A stretch of 64,000 bases of DNA, from positions 62,001 through 126,000 of the forward strand of contig JAFUNR010000010.1 of NCBI GenBank assembly GCA_017472965.1, written 5' to 3'. This DNA comes from Oscillospiraceae bacterium. GTDB lineage: Bacteria; Bacillota; Clostridia; Oscillospirales; Ruminococcaceae. Both the position numbers and the translations under genes were made by a program. Within the stretch, counting starts at the first letter, position 1. Every line of letters starts with the position of its first letter. The notes under the pieces were generated by a model. That model made no database searches. It was not told the origin of the DNA and saw only the letters and a program-made list of their open reading frames with translations. This document shows, one piece after another, positions 25,330 through 33,533 of this stretch.

Positions 25330-27345
25330 TCACATACCCTTATGGCGCTTCACGCCCTCTTTCAGGTAACCCATGCGGTAGGCATCCAGCAGATCCCCCA
25401 GATCACGGATCTCTGCCAGCATCTCCTTGCCTTCATCCGTATCCTCAAAATAAAGGCGATCACTCATCTTTTCAAACACATTGGTACTGGAAATGATGTC
25501 CTGATTCTCCTCAATGGCTTTCTGTACCGTTTCAAACGGCTGATGGCTGCGCAGCGAGAGCCCCCAGGAGGAATAAATCAATGTGTAGCCGGCGATACCG
25601 GTACGCTTGTGATATGCACGGCAGAAGCCCCCGTCAATAACGACGGCCTTACCGTTGGCCTTGACCGGCTTTTCGCCGGCGGATGCACGCACAGGCACAT
25701 GTCCGTTAATGATACGGCTGACCGCGGGATCCAAACCGAATGCACTGAGGATATAGCGGGCTACATACTCACTGTCGATATAACGGTAGTAGGGATTCTT
25801 CTGCTCTTCCCAGGTGGATTTGTCATCGATGAAGAAATGCTCAAAAGTTGTCATGCGGGCACGGCCAAAGGTAGGAGCCTTGGGCCCGCACCAAAGATAC
25901 CACAGGAAATCTTTGCCCTTCTGACGGGCAATACTGCGCTCACGGCCAAAATAGCCTTGACGCGCCATCTTATCGCAGTAATCCATCAGGCTTTTGCCGC
26001 TGTAAGTAGTTCCGTCGAATTCCACCGGCTCGAATGTGCCGTTCTTGTTCAGCGGAATAGAGCCGTGGAACATCAGATTGCCGTTTTCCACCTTATAAAT
26101 ACTGCCCTTGGCATAAATAAAGCGGATCTGGCGCTGCAGGCGCTCACTCTGCTGAAAGCTGGCCACCAGACTTTCAATGACCTCATTTTCCGCTCTGGTA
26201 AGCTTGGTGGGATCTTTGGGATCGATGGTGGGGAAACTGGTATCATTCAGCGGCCATACCACACCGTCGATCTCCACTGTCCCCTCTTTCAGATTCATTT
26301 TCTCGATCAGCTTGCGGTCTTCCATGTGGAAATCCGGATTACGGTCGATGATAGCGGCCTCCAGCTTGAACATAATGACCGCGATAGCCTTATGCATACG
26401 CGCTACACGGTAGACGGACTGACGGGCATACTCGTTGATGGCATCGGGACGGACATTCTTCGGCATAAAATCCTTGACATCAACATCCTTATAGCATTCC
26501 TCGGCATACTGCGCCAGCGGACGCAGATTGATTCCGTAGCCATCTTCCAGCGTTTCCAGATTATTATAACTGAGCGAATTGTTAATGACATTTGCCACGC
26601 AGGCGCGGCTGCCGGCTGCCGCACCCATCCACAGTACATCGTGGTTGCCCCACTGAATATCTACCGAATGGTGATCCATCAGTTTATCCAGAATCAGGTC
26701 GGGACGGGAACCGCGGTCGAACATATCGCCAACGATATGCAGCTTGTACACCGCCAGCTTTTTGATCAGCTCGGCAAGTGCTTCAATAAATGCATCGGAG
26801 CGGCCTGTTTCGATGATGGTAGAAATGATCGCCTCGTAATAATGCTCCTTGTTATGATCTTCAAAATGTGCGTGCAAGAGCTCATCAATGATGTACTCAA
26901 AATCCTCCGGCAGATTATTGCGCACAAACCGACGGCTGTTTTTACTGGCAACAAGACGGCAGACATCGATCAAGCGGTACAGGCTGATGCTGTACCATTC
27001 ATCCATTTCGATACCAGACAGCTTGACCTGCTGGATCTTCTGGCGGGGATAATAGATCAATGTGGCAAATTCTGCACGCTCCCGGTTGGATACCTGCTTT
27101 CCAAGGACCGCATCAACCTTTTCACGAATAACGCCGGATGCATTGTTGAGGATGTGAGTAAAAGCCTCATCCTCGCCGTGCAGGTCACTCATAAAATGCT
27201 CGGTCCCCTTGGGCAGTTTCAGCACAGCCTGCAGGTTGATGATCGCCGCTGTGGTTTTCGCCACAGAAGGATACTGTTTACTCAGCAAAGCCAGATATTG
27301 CAGGCGTTCCGGGGTAAACCTTTCTTCCGAATGGAGCTCTTCCAT
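25330..27345 (-). CDS. fbp: Fructose-1,6-bisphosphatase class III
   Basis: The 671-aa cytoplasmic enzyme of gluconeogenesis is the Firmicutes-specific metallophosphatase form. Motifs: HFMSDLHGEDEAF (about residue 53), VGDMFDRGSRPDL, QWGNHDVLWMGAAAG, IINGHVPV and VIDGGFC. The start is ATG 27343-27345 because AAGGAG is 7 nt upstream; the TTG two codons earlier would sit too close. Length is typical for the class (about 640-670 aa). Confidence 0.96.
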   Translation of the reverse strand: MEELHSEERFTPERLQYLALLSKQYPSVAKTTAAIINLQAVLKLPKGTEHFMSDLHGEDEAFTHILNNASGVIREKVDAVLGKQVSNRERAEFATLIYYPRQKIQQVKLSGIEMDEWYSISLYRLIDVCRLVASKNSRRFVRNNLPEDFEYIIDELLHAHFEDHNKEHYYEAIISTIIETGRSDAFIEALAELIKKLAVYKLHIVGDMFDRGSRPDLILDKLMDHHSVDIQWGNHDVLWMGAAAGSRACVANVINNSLSYNNLETLEDGYGINLRPLAQYAEECYKDVDVKDFMPKNVRPDAINEYARQSVYRVARMHKAIAVIMFKLEAAIIDRNPDFHMEDRKLIEKMNLKEGTVEIDGVVWPLNDTSFPTIDPKDPTKLTRAENEVIESLVASFQQSERLQRQIRFIYAKGSIYKVENGNLMFHGSIPLNKNGTFEPVEFDGTTYSGKSLMDYCDKMARQGYFGRERSIARQKGKDFLWYLWCGPKAPTFGRARMTTFEHFFIDDKSTWEEQKNPYYRYIDSEYVARYILSAFGLDPAVSRIINGHVPVRASAGEKPVKANGKAVVIDGGFCRAYHKRTGIAGYTLIYSSWGLSLRSHQPFETVQKAIEENQDIISSTNVFEKMSDRLYFEDTDEGKEMLAEIRDLGDLLDAYRMGYLKEGVKRHKGM

Positions 27346-27508
27346 TTTCAATCTCCTTTTATTCTCTCTTTAATTTCATACCATGCAATGGGTTGGAAGA
27401 TGCCTTGAAATATGTTATACTTCTATTATGATAACACATCCCCATTGATTTTGATAGGGTATTTTGTACAAATTTTCTCTGTTTTTCTGTAAGAAGGGGG
27501 CTGAAACG

Positions 27509-28480
27509 ATGGCTTTCCTCATGGATATGATCCACTGTGAGCTTTGTCCGCGCCGCTGCCGCGCCAACCGGACGCTCAATACCGAAGGGATGATAAAGCA
27601 TGGCTTCTGCGGCGCACCCGCCGCTGTGCGCATCGCCCGCGCCGGGCTTCATTTCTGGGAAGAGCCTTGCATCAGCGGGCCGGGCGCTTACGCCGACAGC
27701 ACACTGCCTGTGGGACAGGTGCCTGCCGGCACACGCGGCAGTGGGACGGTATTCTTCTCCCACTGCAACCTCGGCTGCTGCTTTTGTCAGAATCACAAAA
27801 TTTCTGCCGGCGGCTTCGGAAAGAATATTTCTGTGGAACATCTCGCCGAAATCTTTTTGCAGCTGCAGGAACAGGGTGCGTATAACCTGAATCTTGTCAC
27901 CGCTGCACCTTATCTTCCCTTTGTGATCCAGGCACTGGAAGATGTACGCGGAAAGCTTCACATTCCAGTGGTTTACAACACCGGCGGGTATGAGCTGCCG
28001 GAGGCTCTGGATGCACTCGCCCCTTATGTGGATATCTGGCTGACGGATCTGAAATTCTGTGATCCCTCCCTCGCCAAAGAACTTTGCGGCGCTGCCGACT
28101 ATTTCCCCATCGCACTTGCCGCAGCTAAAAAAATGGTGCAGCTTTGCGGCGCACCGCAATATACTGCGGATGGCCTGCTGCGCCGCGGCGTGATCATCCG
28201 GCATCTGGCACTGCCCGGCCATCGGGAAGACAGCAAAGCGGTGCTGAATGCTTTGGCAGAGCATTTTGATCCGCACAGCTTCATTCTGAGCCTGATGAGC
28301 CAGTACACCCCCTGTTATAAAGCAAAGGAAATACCGCCGCTGCACCGGCGTATCAGCAGCTTTGAATACAACGCTGTGGTAGCGCACGCGCTTTCACTCG
28401 GACTGGATACCGGCTATATGCAGCAGCGAAGCAGTGCAAAAGAGGAATACACCCCGCCGTTCGATTTAAGCGGCGTATAG
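27509..28480 (+). CDS. PflX-type radical SAM protein (pyruvate formate-lyase activase homolog)
   Basis: The 323-aa protein starts at ATG 27509 behind AAGGGGG. The radical SAM cluster motif CNLGCCFC (CxxxCxxC) lies near residue 95, with an N-terminal CELCPRRC cysteine set and CGAP typical of the COG1313/PflX group. It probably installs or uses a glycyl or other radical, but no glycyl-radical enzyme gene is adjacent. It is divergent from fbp and ends at a strong terminator. Confidence 0.82.
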   Translation: MAFLMDMIHCELCPRRCRANRTLNTEGMIKHGFCGAPAAVRIARAGLHFWEEPCISGPGAYADSTLPVGQVPAGTRGSGTVFFSHCNLGCCFCQNHKISAGGFGKNISVEHLAEIFLQLQEQGAYNLNLVTAAPYLPFVIQALEDVRGKLHIPVVYNTGGYELPEALDALAPYVDIWLTDLKFCDPSLAKELCGAADYFPIALAAAKKMVQLCGAPQYTADGLLRRGVIIRHLALPGHREDSKAVLNALAEHFDPHSFILSLMSQYTPCYKAKEIPPLHRRISSFEYNAVVAHALSLGLDTGYMQQRSSAKEEYTPPFDLSGV

Positions 28481-28515
28481 CCTTGTATAGACTGCCGCTT
28501 TATACCGTCCCATTC

Positions 28516-28547
28516 GGAAGCCTTCCATATGGAAAGGCTTCTTTTTT
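28516..28547 (+). terminator. Intrinsic terminator after the radical SAM gene
   Basis: GGAAGCCTTCC pairs with GGAAAGGCTTC (one bulged base) around a 4-nt loop and is followed by six Ts. Confidence 0.85.
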
Positions 28548-28603
28548 CTGTAAAAAGAAACTGCCGCATTCCTGCAGCAGCTTCAACCATCTTTTTTCGT
28601 CAA

Positions 28604-29101
28604 TTATTTTGCCCAGCGGATACCTTTGCCGTACTTTTCCAGCGCAGCGCGCAGAAGCCAGCCCAGCAACCCGCAGGAGAGCAATTCCCCCACGCCTACT
28701 GTCAACATGAAGAACGGGATCGTCCCCTCTGCTCCGTAAACCCATGCAAGAACAAACGGTATAACAAGTGTATTTGCAGCAATAGGCGGCAACAGGCATA
28801 GGAATTTGTACTTTCGCAGCCAGTAGGTCCCCAACGCGCCCAGAAGAGTGGCAAGCGAACCGGCCACAACATCCCACAGGGCGCTACCGGTCAGCAGGTT
28901 GGCAAGTGCACAGCCAAGAAACAGCCCGGGCACAGCCGCAGGGGTGAACACCGGCAGGACAGTGAGCGCCTCGGAAAGTCGAAGCTGCACCGCACCGCTG
29001 GCAAGTCCCGCCAGATTGGCTGCAAAAGTCAGCGCCACATACAAAGCTGCGATCATGGCGCTTTGCGCCATTGACCGGATACGTTCATTTTGTCTTTTCA
29101 T
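28604..29101 (-). CDS. queT: QueT-family queuosine-precursor ECF transporter S component
   Basis: The 165-aa membrane protein has about five to six hydrophobic segments. The family hallmark follows TM1: LASGAVQLRLSEALTVLPVF, then GLFLGCALANLL. It binds a queuosine precursor (preQ0, preQ1 or related) and delivers it through the shared ECF energising module encoded elsewhere. Its own promoter and a structured leader of about 100 nt precede it, as often seen for preQ1 control. Confidence 0.88.
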   Translation of the reverse strand: MKRQNERIRSMAQSAMIAALYVALTFAANLAGLASGAVQLRLSEALTVLPVFTPAAVPGLFLGCALANLLTGSALWDVVAGSLATLLGALGTYWLRKYKFLCLLPPIAANTLVIPFVLAWVYGAEGTIPFFMLTVGVGELLSCGLLGWLLRAALEKYGKGIRWAK

Positions 29102-29203
29102 TGCACAATATTCTCCCGTAGTTTTATTCTGCCTGTTTGCAGGCCCGTGAGGATGGTTTCGAACTCACGGTCGCGGAATGGAAACAGCAAGGATTTCCGC
29201 GCA
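29102..29203 (-). ncRNA. Candidate preQ1-class riboswitch leader of queT
   Basis: The transcript predicted from the promoter at 29210-29238 would carry three hairpins before queT: CGCGGAA/TTCCGCG, CCGTGAG/CTCACGG and GCCTG/CAGGC. The loop of the first contains CTGTTT, complementary to AAACAG in the third, so a pseudoknot that excludes or competes with the third hairpin is possible next to the ribosome site GGGAGA. Position and gene fit preQ1 control, possibly the class III type reported in related gut Clostridia. I cannot match it to a consensus by eye. Confidence 0.45.
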
Positions 29204-29209
29204 GGAAAT

Positions 29210-29238
29210 ATTGTAGCAGAAAAGAAGGAAAATGGCAA
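29210..29238 (-). promoter_or_regulatory. queT promoter
   Basis: On the minus strand, TTGCCA (29233-29238) and TACAAT (29210-29215) are separated by 17 nt, just after the stop codon of the upstream gene. Confidence 0.65.
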
Positions 29239-29247
29239 GTCCCGCAA

Positions 29248-30624
29248 TTACAGCTGCGGCTTCCTTTCCAGAAAGCGTACACGCTGCGGCTGCAGCACAA
29301 TGCAGTTCTCGGTCGCACCGCTCTCGCAATCCTTCCACATATCGCTCAGTATCAGCGTTTGCGGCCTTGACCCAAGATTGCTCAGGCAGAGAAACTGTCT
29401 GCACCCGGTAAACAAGCTCATGTACACATCCTGCGGCATCGCACCCTTGATCAGCGTGCTTTTCGTAATGTTCATGTGACAGAGATTACCCTCTTCCACC
29501 ATGGGCAGATATAGCCGGAGATATTCCACCCAGCGGCTGCGCAGCTGAACATTATCCGGAATGGAGGACCACTCGCTGTACACATACGGACCATTGGGGT
29601 GCTTGGCTGAATATTCCGCCACCTCGCGGTAGAAATCCGTAAGCGGATCCGGTGCATACTCCACACCCGGTACATTCATTTTTGCCGGACTCAAGGGACG
29701 GCCATCCAGACGCAGCGGAAACTGCAGGAACGGCAGACTCTGGGCAAAGAATGCTTCAAAATTCTCATCGGTGACGCATTTATAATCCGGACACGGCACA
29801 ATATATGGCTCATAAGGTACCGTCATCAGCATGGTGGCGGGATCGTCGATCCCTTCACCCACCCAGAGATAGTCGTAAAGCTTTTCTGTACTGGTGATAC
29901 GGCGATTGAAAGCTACATGCATCTTCATCACACCGCCGCGTCTGTGGCAAAGATCGTATGCGCGGGAGAGCATATCTTCAGCATAGGGATCATACGGCAG
30001 CTGATCGTCACGGAACTCCACACCGTTTTTCAGACACCACTGCCGATGGAACTCTGCCCGGGCATAGCCGTAGTCATTGTAAAAGCCGTCAAAACCGTAA
30101 TTATCCAGAATGGTTTCCATCTTGCCCAGGATGAACCGACGCCAGGACGCGCTTTGCGGACAGGCATGACGGTACCGGAAATGAATCTGTTCCAAACGAA
30201 GATCCGGTTCTTCCTTTAAGAAAAAGTCCTCACTGCAATCCGGATCGCGGGCATCAATATACCCGGTGGAAATATACGGAATGATTTTGATACCATATTT
30301 GTGACACAAATCAATGAACGCCCGCATCCCCTCCGGATCATGAGACGAATACTTGTCCGCCCCCAGCACCCGGATAGAATCATTCCATTCTTCATGTACC
30401 TGAATGAGTCCAACACCCATCCCCGCAAGATTTTTGATGCACTCTTCGTCATATTCCGTAGGTGTAATGGAAAACTTGCTGGGATATCCGCCCAAATTGT
30501 ATGTCGCCTGTCCCGGGATATAGTCATGAATACGCAGCCTGCGGGTACAGGCCTTGACGGCATTTTCCGCATATACCACATTTTCCAGCCTTGTGCGCTC
30601 CTGTTCCAATGTATACACTTTCAT
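29248..30624 (-). CDS. TIM-barrel glycoside-hydrolase-like protein, family not recognised
   Basis: The 458-aa protein starts at ATG 30622-30624 behind GGAGGG. The sequence reads like a cytoplasmic (alpha/beta)8 glycosidase: IHDYIPGQATYNLGGYPS, then GLIQVHEEWND, KIIPYISTGYIDARDP, GFDGFYNDYGYARAEF (a likely catalytic Asp pair at the end of a strand) and YDYLWVGEGID. I cannot place it in a named GH family; GH-D-like or alpha-amylase-like relatives are possible. It lies just downstream of an EamA transporter on the same strand. Confidence 0.55.
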   Translation of the reverse strand: MKVYTLEQERTRLENVVYAENAVKACTRRLRIHDYIPGQATYNLGGYPSKFSITPTEYDEECIKNLAGMGVGLIQVHEEWNDSIRVLGADKYSSHDPEGMRAFIDLCHKYGIKIIPYISTGYIDARDPDCSEDFFLKEEPDLRLEQIHFRYRHACPQSASWRRFILGKMETILDNYGFDGFYNDYGYARAEFHRQWCLKNGVEFRDDQLPYDPYAEDMLSRAYDLCHRRGGVMKMHVAFNRRITSTEKLYDYLWVGEGIDDPATMLMTVPYEPYIVPCPDYKCVTDENFEAFFAQSLPFLQFPLRLDGRPLSPAKMNVPGVEYAPDPLTDFYREVAEYSAKHPNGPYVYSEWSSIPDNVQLRSRWVEYLRLYLPMVEEGNLCHMNITKSTLIKGAMPQDVYMSLFTGCRQFLCLSNLGSRPQTLILSDMWKDCESGATENCIVLQPQRVRFLERKPQL

Positions 30625-30686
30625 TGTATCCCTCCACACAACAATCCGTTATTTCTGCAGCCGTTACTTTGCTCCATATTTTTTCG

Positions 30687-31601
30687 TTATCTTTTTTGTG
30701 CCAGACGATTGATGCCTGTTGCACCGATAAGGACCAGAATGCCTCCCACCGCATGATACCAATGAAAGGACTCATGGTTGATCAACACGCCCAGTACCAC
30801 ACTGGTCACGGGAGAAATGCCGTTCAAAGCAACCACACGGGATGCCTGCAATTTTGCAAGACCGAAGTTGTTGATCATGGCACCAACCAGGGATGCCATA
30901 CCGCCAAGGAACAGCAGACCCAGCAGGACAGAGGGCTCTTTCAGCGGTGTAAAATAATTGGCAATATCACCTTTTACCAGATGCCGCCCTACATTGACCG
31001 TATTAAAAATGCCGCCGCCCATCAGTGTTGTGAAAAATGTGATCTCCACTGCGGTAAAATTTTGAGAGGAGTGCCGGGAACAGATCAGAAAAAGGCCACT
31101 GGTAAGCATACACAGCATCATGGCCAGTATGCCGCCCGGTGTATTTGTTCCGCTGCCTGTACTTCCCACCACACTGATCAGCAGAACACCCGTAATACTG
31201 ACAAGCACCATGAGCTTTTGCAGATGAGTCGTACGTTCCCGCAGAATGATCGTTTCCAAAACGATGACCACCGCCGGCGAAAATGCCGAAAGCAGCCCCG
31301 CTGTCATACTGTTGGTGCCTGCCACGCCCAGTGTTTCAAACACAAAAGATAACACCGGCTCAAACAGCGACGCTACTGCCAGTAAACGGAGGTCTTTTCC
31401 GCGGAAATTCACCTTGAGCACGCCGAACGCTACAAACAGAATAAACAAAAGCGAACCGAGCAGAAACCGCAGCGACAGCAGGTCCAGAACATCCATACTT
31501 TGCAGCAGCCGCCCCGTAAACAGATAGGTGCTGCCATATATGACAGATCGCAGCACAAGCAATGCATATATCGCCAGATTGGAATTCGTTTTTGCATTCA
31601 T
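30687..31601 (-). CDS. EamA/DMT-family transporter
   Basis: The 304-aa inner-membrane protein has ten hydrophobic segments in two EamA repeats (about 8-140 and 150-300), e.g. LDLLSLRFLLGSLLFILFV and the repeat-2 equivalent VALNGISPVTSVVLGVLINHE. It is a probable exporter of metabolites or amino acids; the substrate is unknown. AAGGGGAA precedes the start. It is in the same orientation as, and 62 bp upstream of, the TIM-barrel gene. Confidence 0.85.
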   Translation of the reverse strand: MNAKTNSNLAIYALLVLRSVIYGSTYLFTGRLLQSMDVLDLLSLRFLLGSLLFILFVAFGVLKVNFRGKDLRLLAVASLFEPVLSFVFETLGVAGTNSMTAGLLSAFSPAVVIVLETIILRERTTHLQKLMVLVSITGVLLISVVGSTGSGTNTPGGILAMMLCMLTSGLFLICSRHSSQNFTAVEITFFTTLMGGGIFNTVNVGRHLVKGDIANYFTPLKEPSVLLGLLFLGGMASLVGAMINNFGLAKLQASRVVALNGISPVTSVVLGVLINHESFHWYHAVGGILVLIGATGINRLAQKR

Positions 31602-31694
31602 AAAAGGATTCCCCTTTTGACCTGTTTTCGCGAATAATCATAACACAAAATCGGCAAAAAGTGAATACCGATTTACATTAGTCTCAGGCGTAGA

Positions 31695-31728
31695 AAAGCC
31701 CGGCACGGATCAAACCGTACCGGGCTTT
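31695..31728 (-). terminator. Hydrogenase operon terminator
   Basis: AAAGCCCGG-C-ACGG pairs with CCGT-A-CCGGGCTTT (one mismatch), with a 6-nt loop and a T-rich tail on the minus strand. It lies 31 bp after hydA. Confidence 0.85.
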
Positions 31729-31758
31729 ATTAACCGTTTGCTTCAGCAATCAGAAAAA

Positions 31759-33513
31759 TCAGAATTTCTTCTCGCGCTTCGCATAGGTGGTGTGCAGGAT
31801 GTGGTGAGCCTTCTCGCTGCCGGGCTCGCCGAGGAACTCAGCGTAAGCCGCCTTGATCTCGGTGTTGTCATGGCTGCGGCGCAGCTCCATACCGGCATCC
31901 TCATCATACAGGGCTTTGGCGCGCAGAGCACGCAGATCGGTGTAGTTGCGCACAGAGGCGGGCTGAGTGGGCTGACCGCCGCCGTTGACACAGCCGCCGG
32001 GGCAGGCCATGACCTCGATGAAGTCATATTCCTTCTCGCCGCGATTGATGGCATCCAGCAGAGCACCGGCATTGGCCAGACCGCTGGTAACAGCAACGCG
32101 AACCTTCAGACCTGCAACCTCATAGGTGGCTTCCTTCAGGCCGGCAGTACCGCGAACATCGCTGAAGTCCAGCTTCTCCAGACGCTCACCGGTGAGAGTC
32201 TCAACGGCGGTACGCAGAGCAGCTTCCATAACGCCACCGGTAGCACCGAAGATGTGACCGGCACCGGAAGCCTCGCCCATGATGTTGTCGAACTTCTCGT
32301 CGGGCAGATCGGCAAAACGCAGACCGGCACGATCGATCATGCGACCCAGCTCACGGGTGGTCAGAGCGATATCCACATCGGGGATACCATCACCGGCAGC
32401 ACTCTGGTCGGGACGGCCGACCTCGAACTTCTTGGCGGTGCAGGGCATGATGGCGACACAGACGATATCCTTGGGATCAATGCCCATCTTCTGAGCATAG
32501 TAGGTCTTGGTCATGGCGCCGAACATCTGCTGCGGGCTCTTGCAGCTGGACAGGTTGTCGATGAACTCGGGATGATAGGTCTCGCAGTACTTGACCCAGC
32601 CCGGGCTGCAGGAGGTGATCAGGGGCAGCTTGCCGCCTTCCTTGACACGATGCAGGAACTCGGTGGCCTCTTCCATGATGGTCAGGTCAGCAGCCCAGTC
32701 GGTATCAAAGACCTTGGCAAAGCCCAGACGGCGCAGAGCAGCAACCATCTTGCCCTCGACATTGGTGCCGATGGGCATACCGAAGCACTCGCCCAGAGTG
32801 GCACGGACAGAGGGAGCGGTCTGCACAACAACATGCTTGCTGGGATCAGCCAGAGCCTCCCAGACCTTGTTGGTGTCGTCCTTTTCGGACAGGGCGCCGG
32901 TGGGGCAAACCACGATGCACTGACCGCAGGAAACGCAGGGAGAATCATCCAGTTTGGCCTCGAAAGCGCAGCTGATATGGGTATCAAAACCACGCTCGTT
33001 GGCACCGATGACGCCAATGCCCTGAGTCTTGGCACAGGCAGCAACACAACGACGGCACAGAATGCACTTGTTGTTGTCGCGGATCATGTGGGGGGCAGAA
33101 TCATCGATCTCGTACTCGGGACGATTGCTGCCGAAAGCATCGGACTTGGTAACGCCATAGTCACGGCACAGTTTCTGCAGTTCGCAGTCGCCGCTGCGCA
33201 CGCAGGCCAGGCAATCCTGATTGTGGGTGGACAGAACCAGCTCCAGATTGGTACGGCGGGCATCCTGCACCTTCTTGGTGTTGGTCTTGACTTCGGTACC
33301 GTCCTTCTCCAGGGGGTACACACAGGCAGGAACCAGGCCGCGGGCACCGGTGCACTCAACCATGCAGATACGGCAGGCGCCGATGGCGTTGATATCCTTC
33401 AGATAGCACAGAGTCGGGATCTCGACGCCGATAGCATGAGCGGCATCCAGAATGGTGGTGCCTTTCTCGACCTGGGTCTCGATACCGTTGATTTTAACAG
33501 TGATCATATCCAT
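31759..33513 (-). CDS. hydA: [FeFe] hydrogenase catalytic subunit HydA (NAD-linked, trimeric type)
   Basis: The 584-aa protein starts at ATG 33511-33513, behind AAGGGGA. The N-terminal 2Fe-2S domain has C36, C47, C50 and C64. The His-Cys3 4Fe-4S site is H97, C101, C104 and C110. Two 4Fe-4S clusters use C150/153/156/160 and C193/196/199/203. The H-cluster domain carries TSCSPGW (300-306), MPCTAKKFE (about 356) and EVMACPGGCVNGGG. The small C-terminal domain ends with the usual HHILHTTY. With HydB and HydC it forms a soluble hydrogenase that evolves H2 from NADH, with or without ferredoxin bifurcation. Confidence 0.95.
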   Translation of the reverse strand: MDMITVKINGIETQVEKGTTILDAAHAIGVEIPTLCYLKDINAIGACRICMVECTGARGLVPACVYPLEKDGTEVKTNTKKVQDARRTNLELVLSTHNQDCLACVRSGDCELQKLCRDYGVTKSDAFGSNRPEYEIDDSAPHMIRDNNKCILCRRCVAACAKTQGIGVIGANERGFDTHISCAFEAKLDDSPCVSCGQCIVVCPTGALSEKDDTNKVWEALADPSKHVVVQTAPSVRATLGECFGMPIGTNVEGKMVAALRRLGFAKVFDTDWAADLTIMEEATEFLHRVKEGGKLPLITSCSPGWVKYCETYHPEFIDNLSSCKSPQQMFGAMTKTYYAQKMGIDPKDIVCVAIMPCTAKKFEVGRPDQSAAGDGIPDVDIALTTRELGRMIDRAGLRFADLPDEKFDNIMGEASGAGHIFGATGGVMEAALRTAVETLTGERLEKLDFSDVRGTAGLKEATYEVAGLKVRVAVTSGLANAGALLDAINRGEKEYDFIEVMACPGGCVNGGGQPTQPASVRNYTDLRALRAKALYDEDAGMELRRSHDNTEIKAAYAEFLGEPGSEKAHHILHTTYAKREKKF

Positions 33514-33533
33514 TGTTCGTCGTTTCCCCTTTC

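Noticed and set aside
25342..27408. 688-residue plus-strand open frame
   Set aside because: Antisense to class III fructose bisphosphatase.
29150..29175. tRNA T-arm-like sequence (GTTTCGAAC region)
   Set aside because: The flanking 5-bp stems needed for a tRNA are missing; the bases pair as a CCGTGAG/CTCACGG hairpin of the queT leader.
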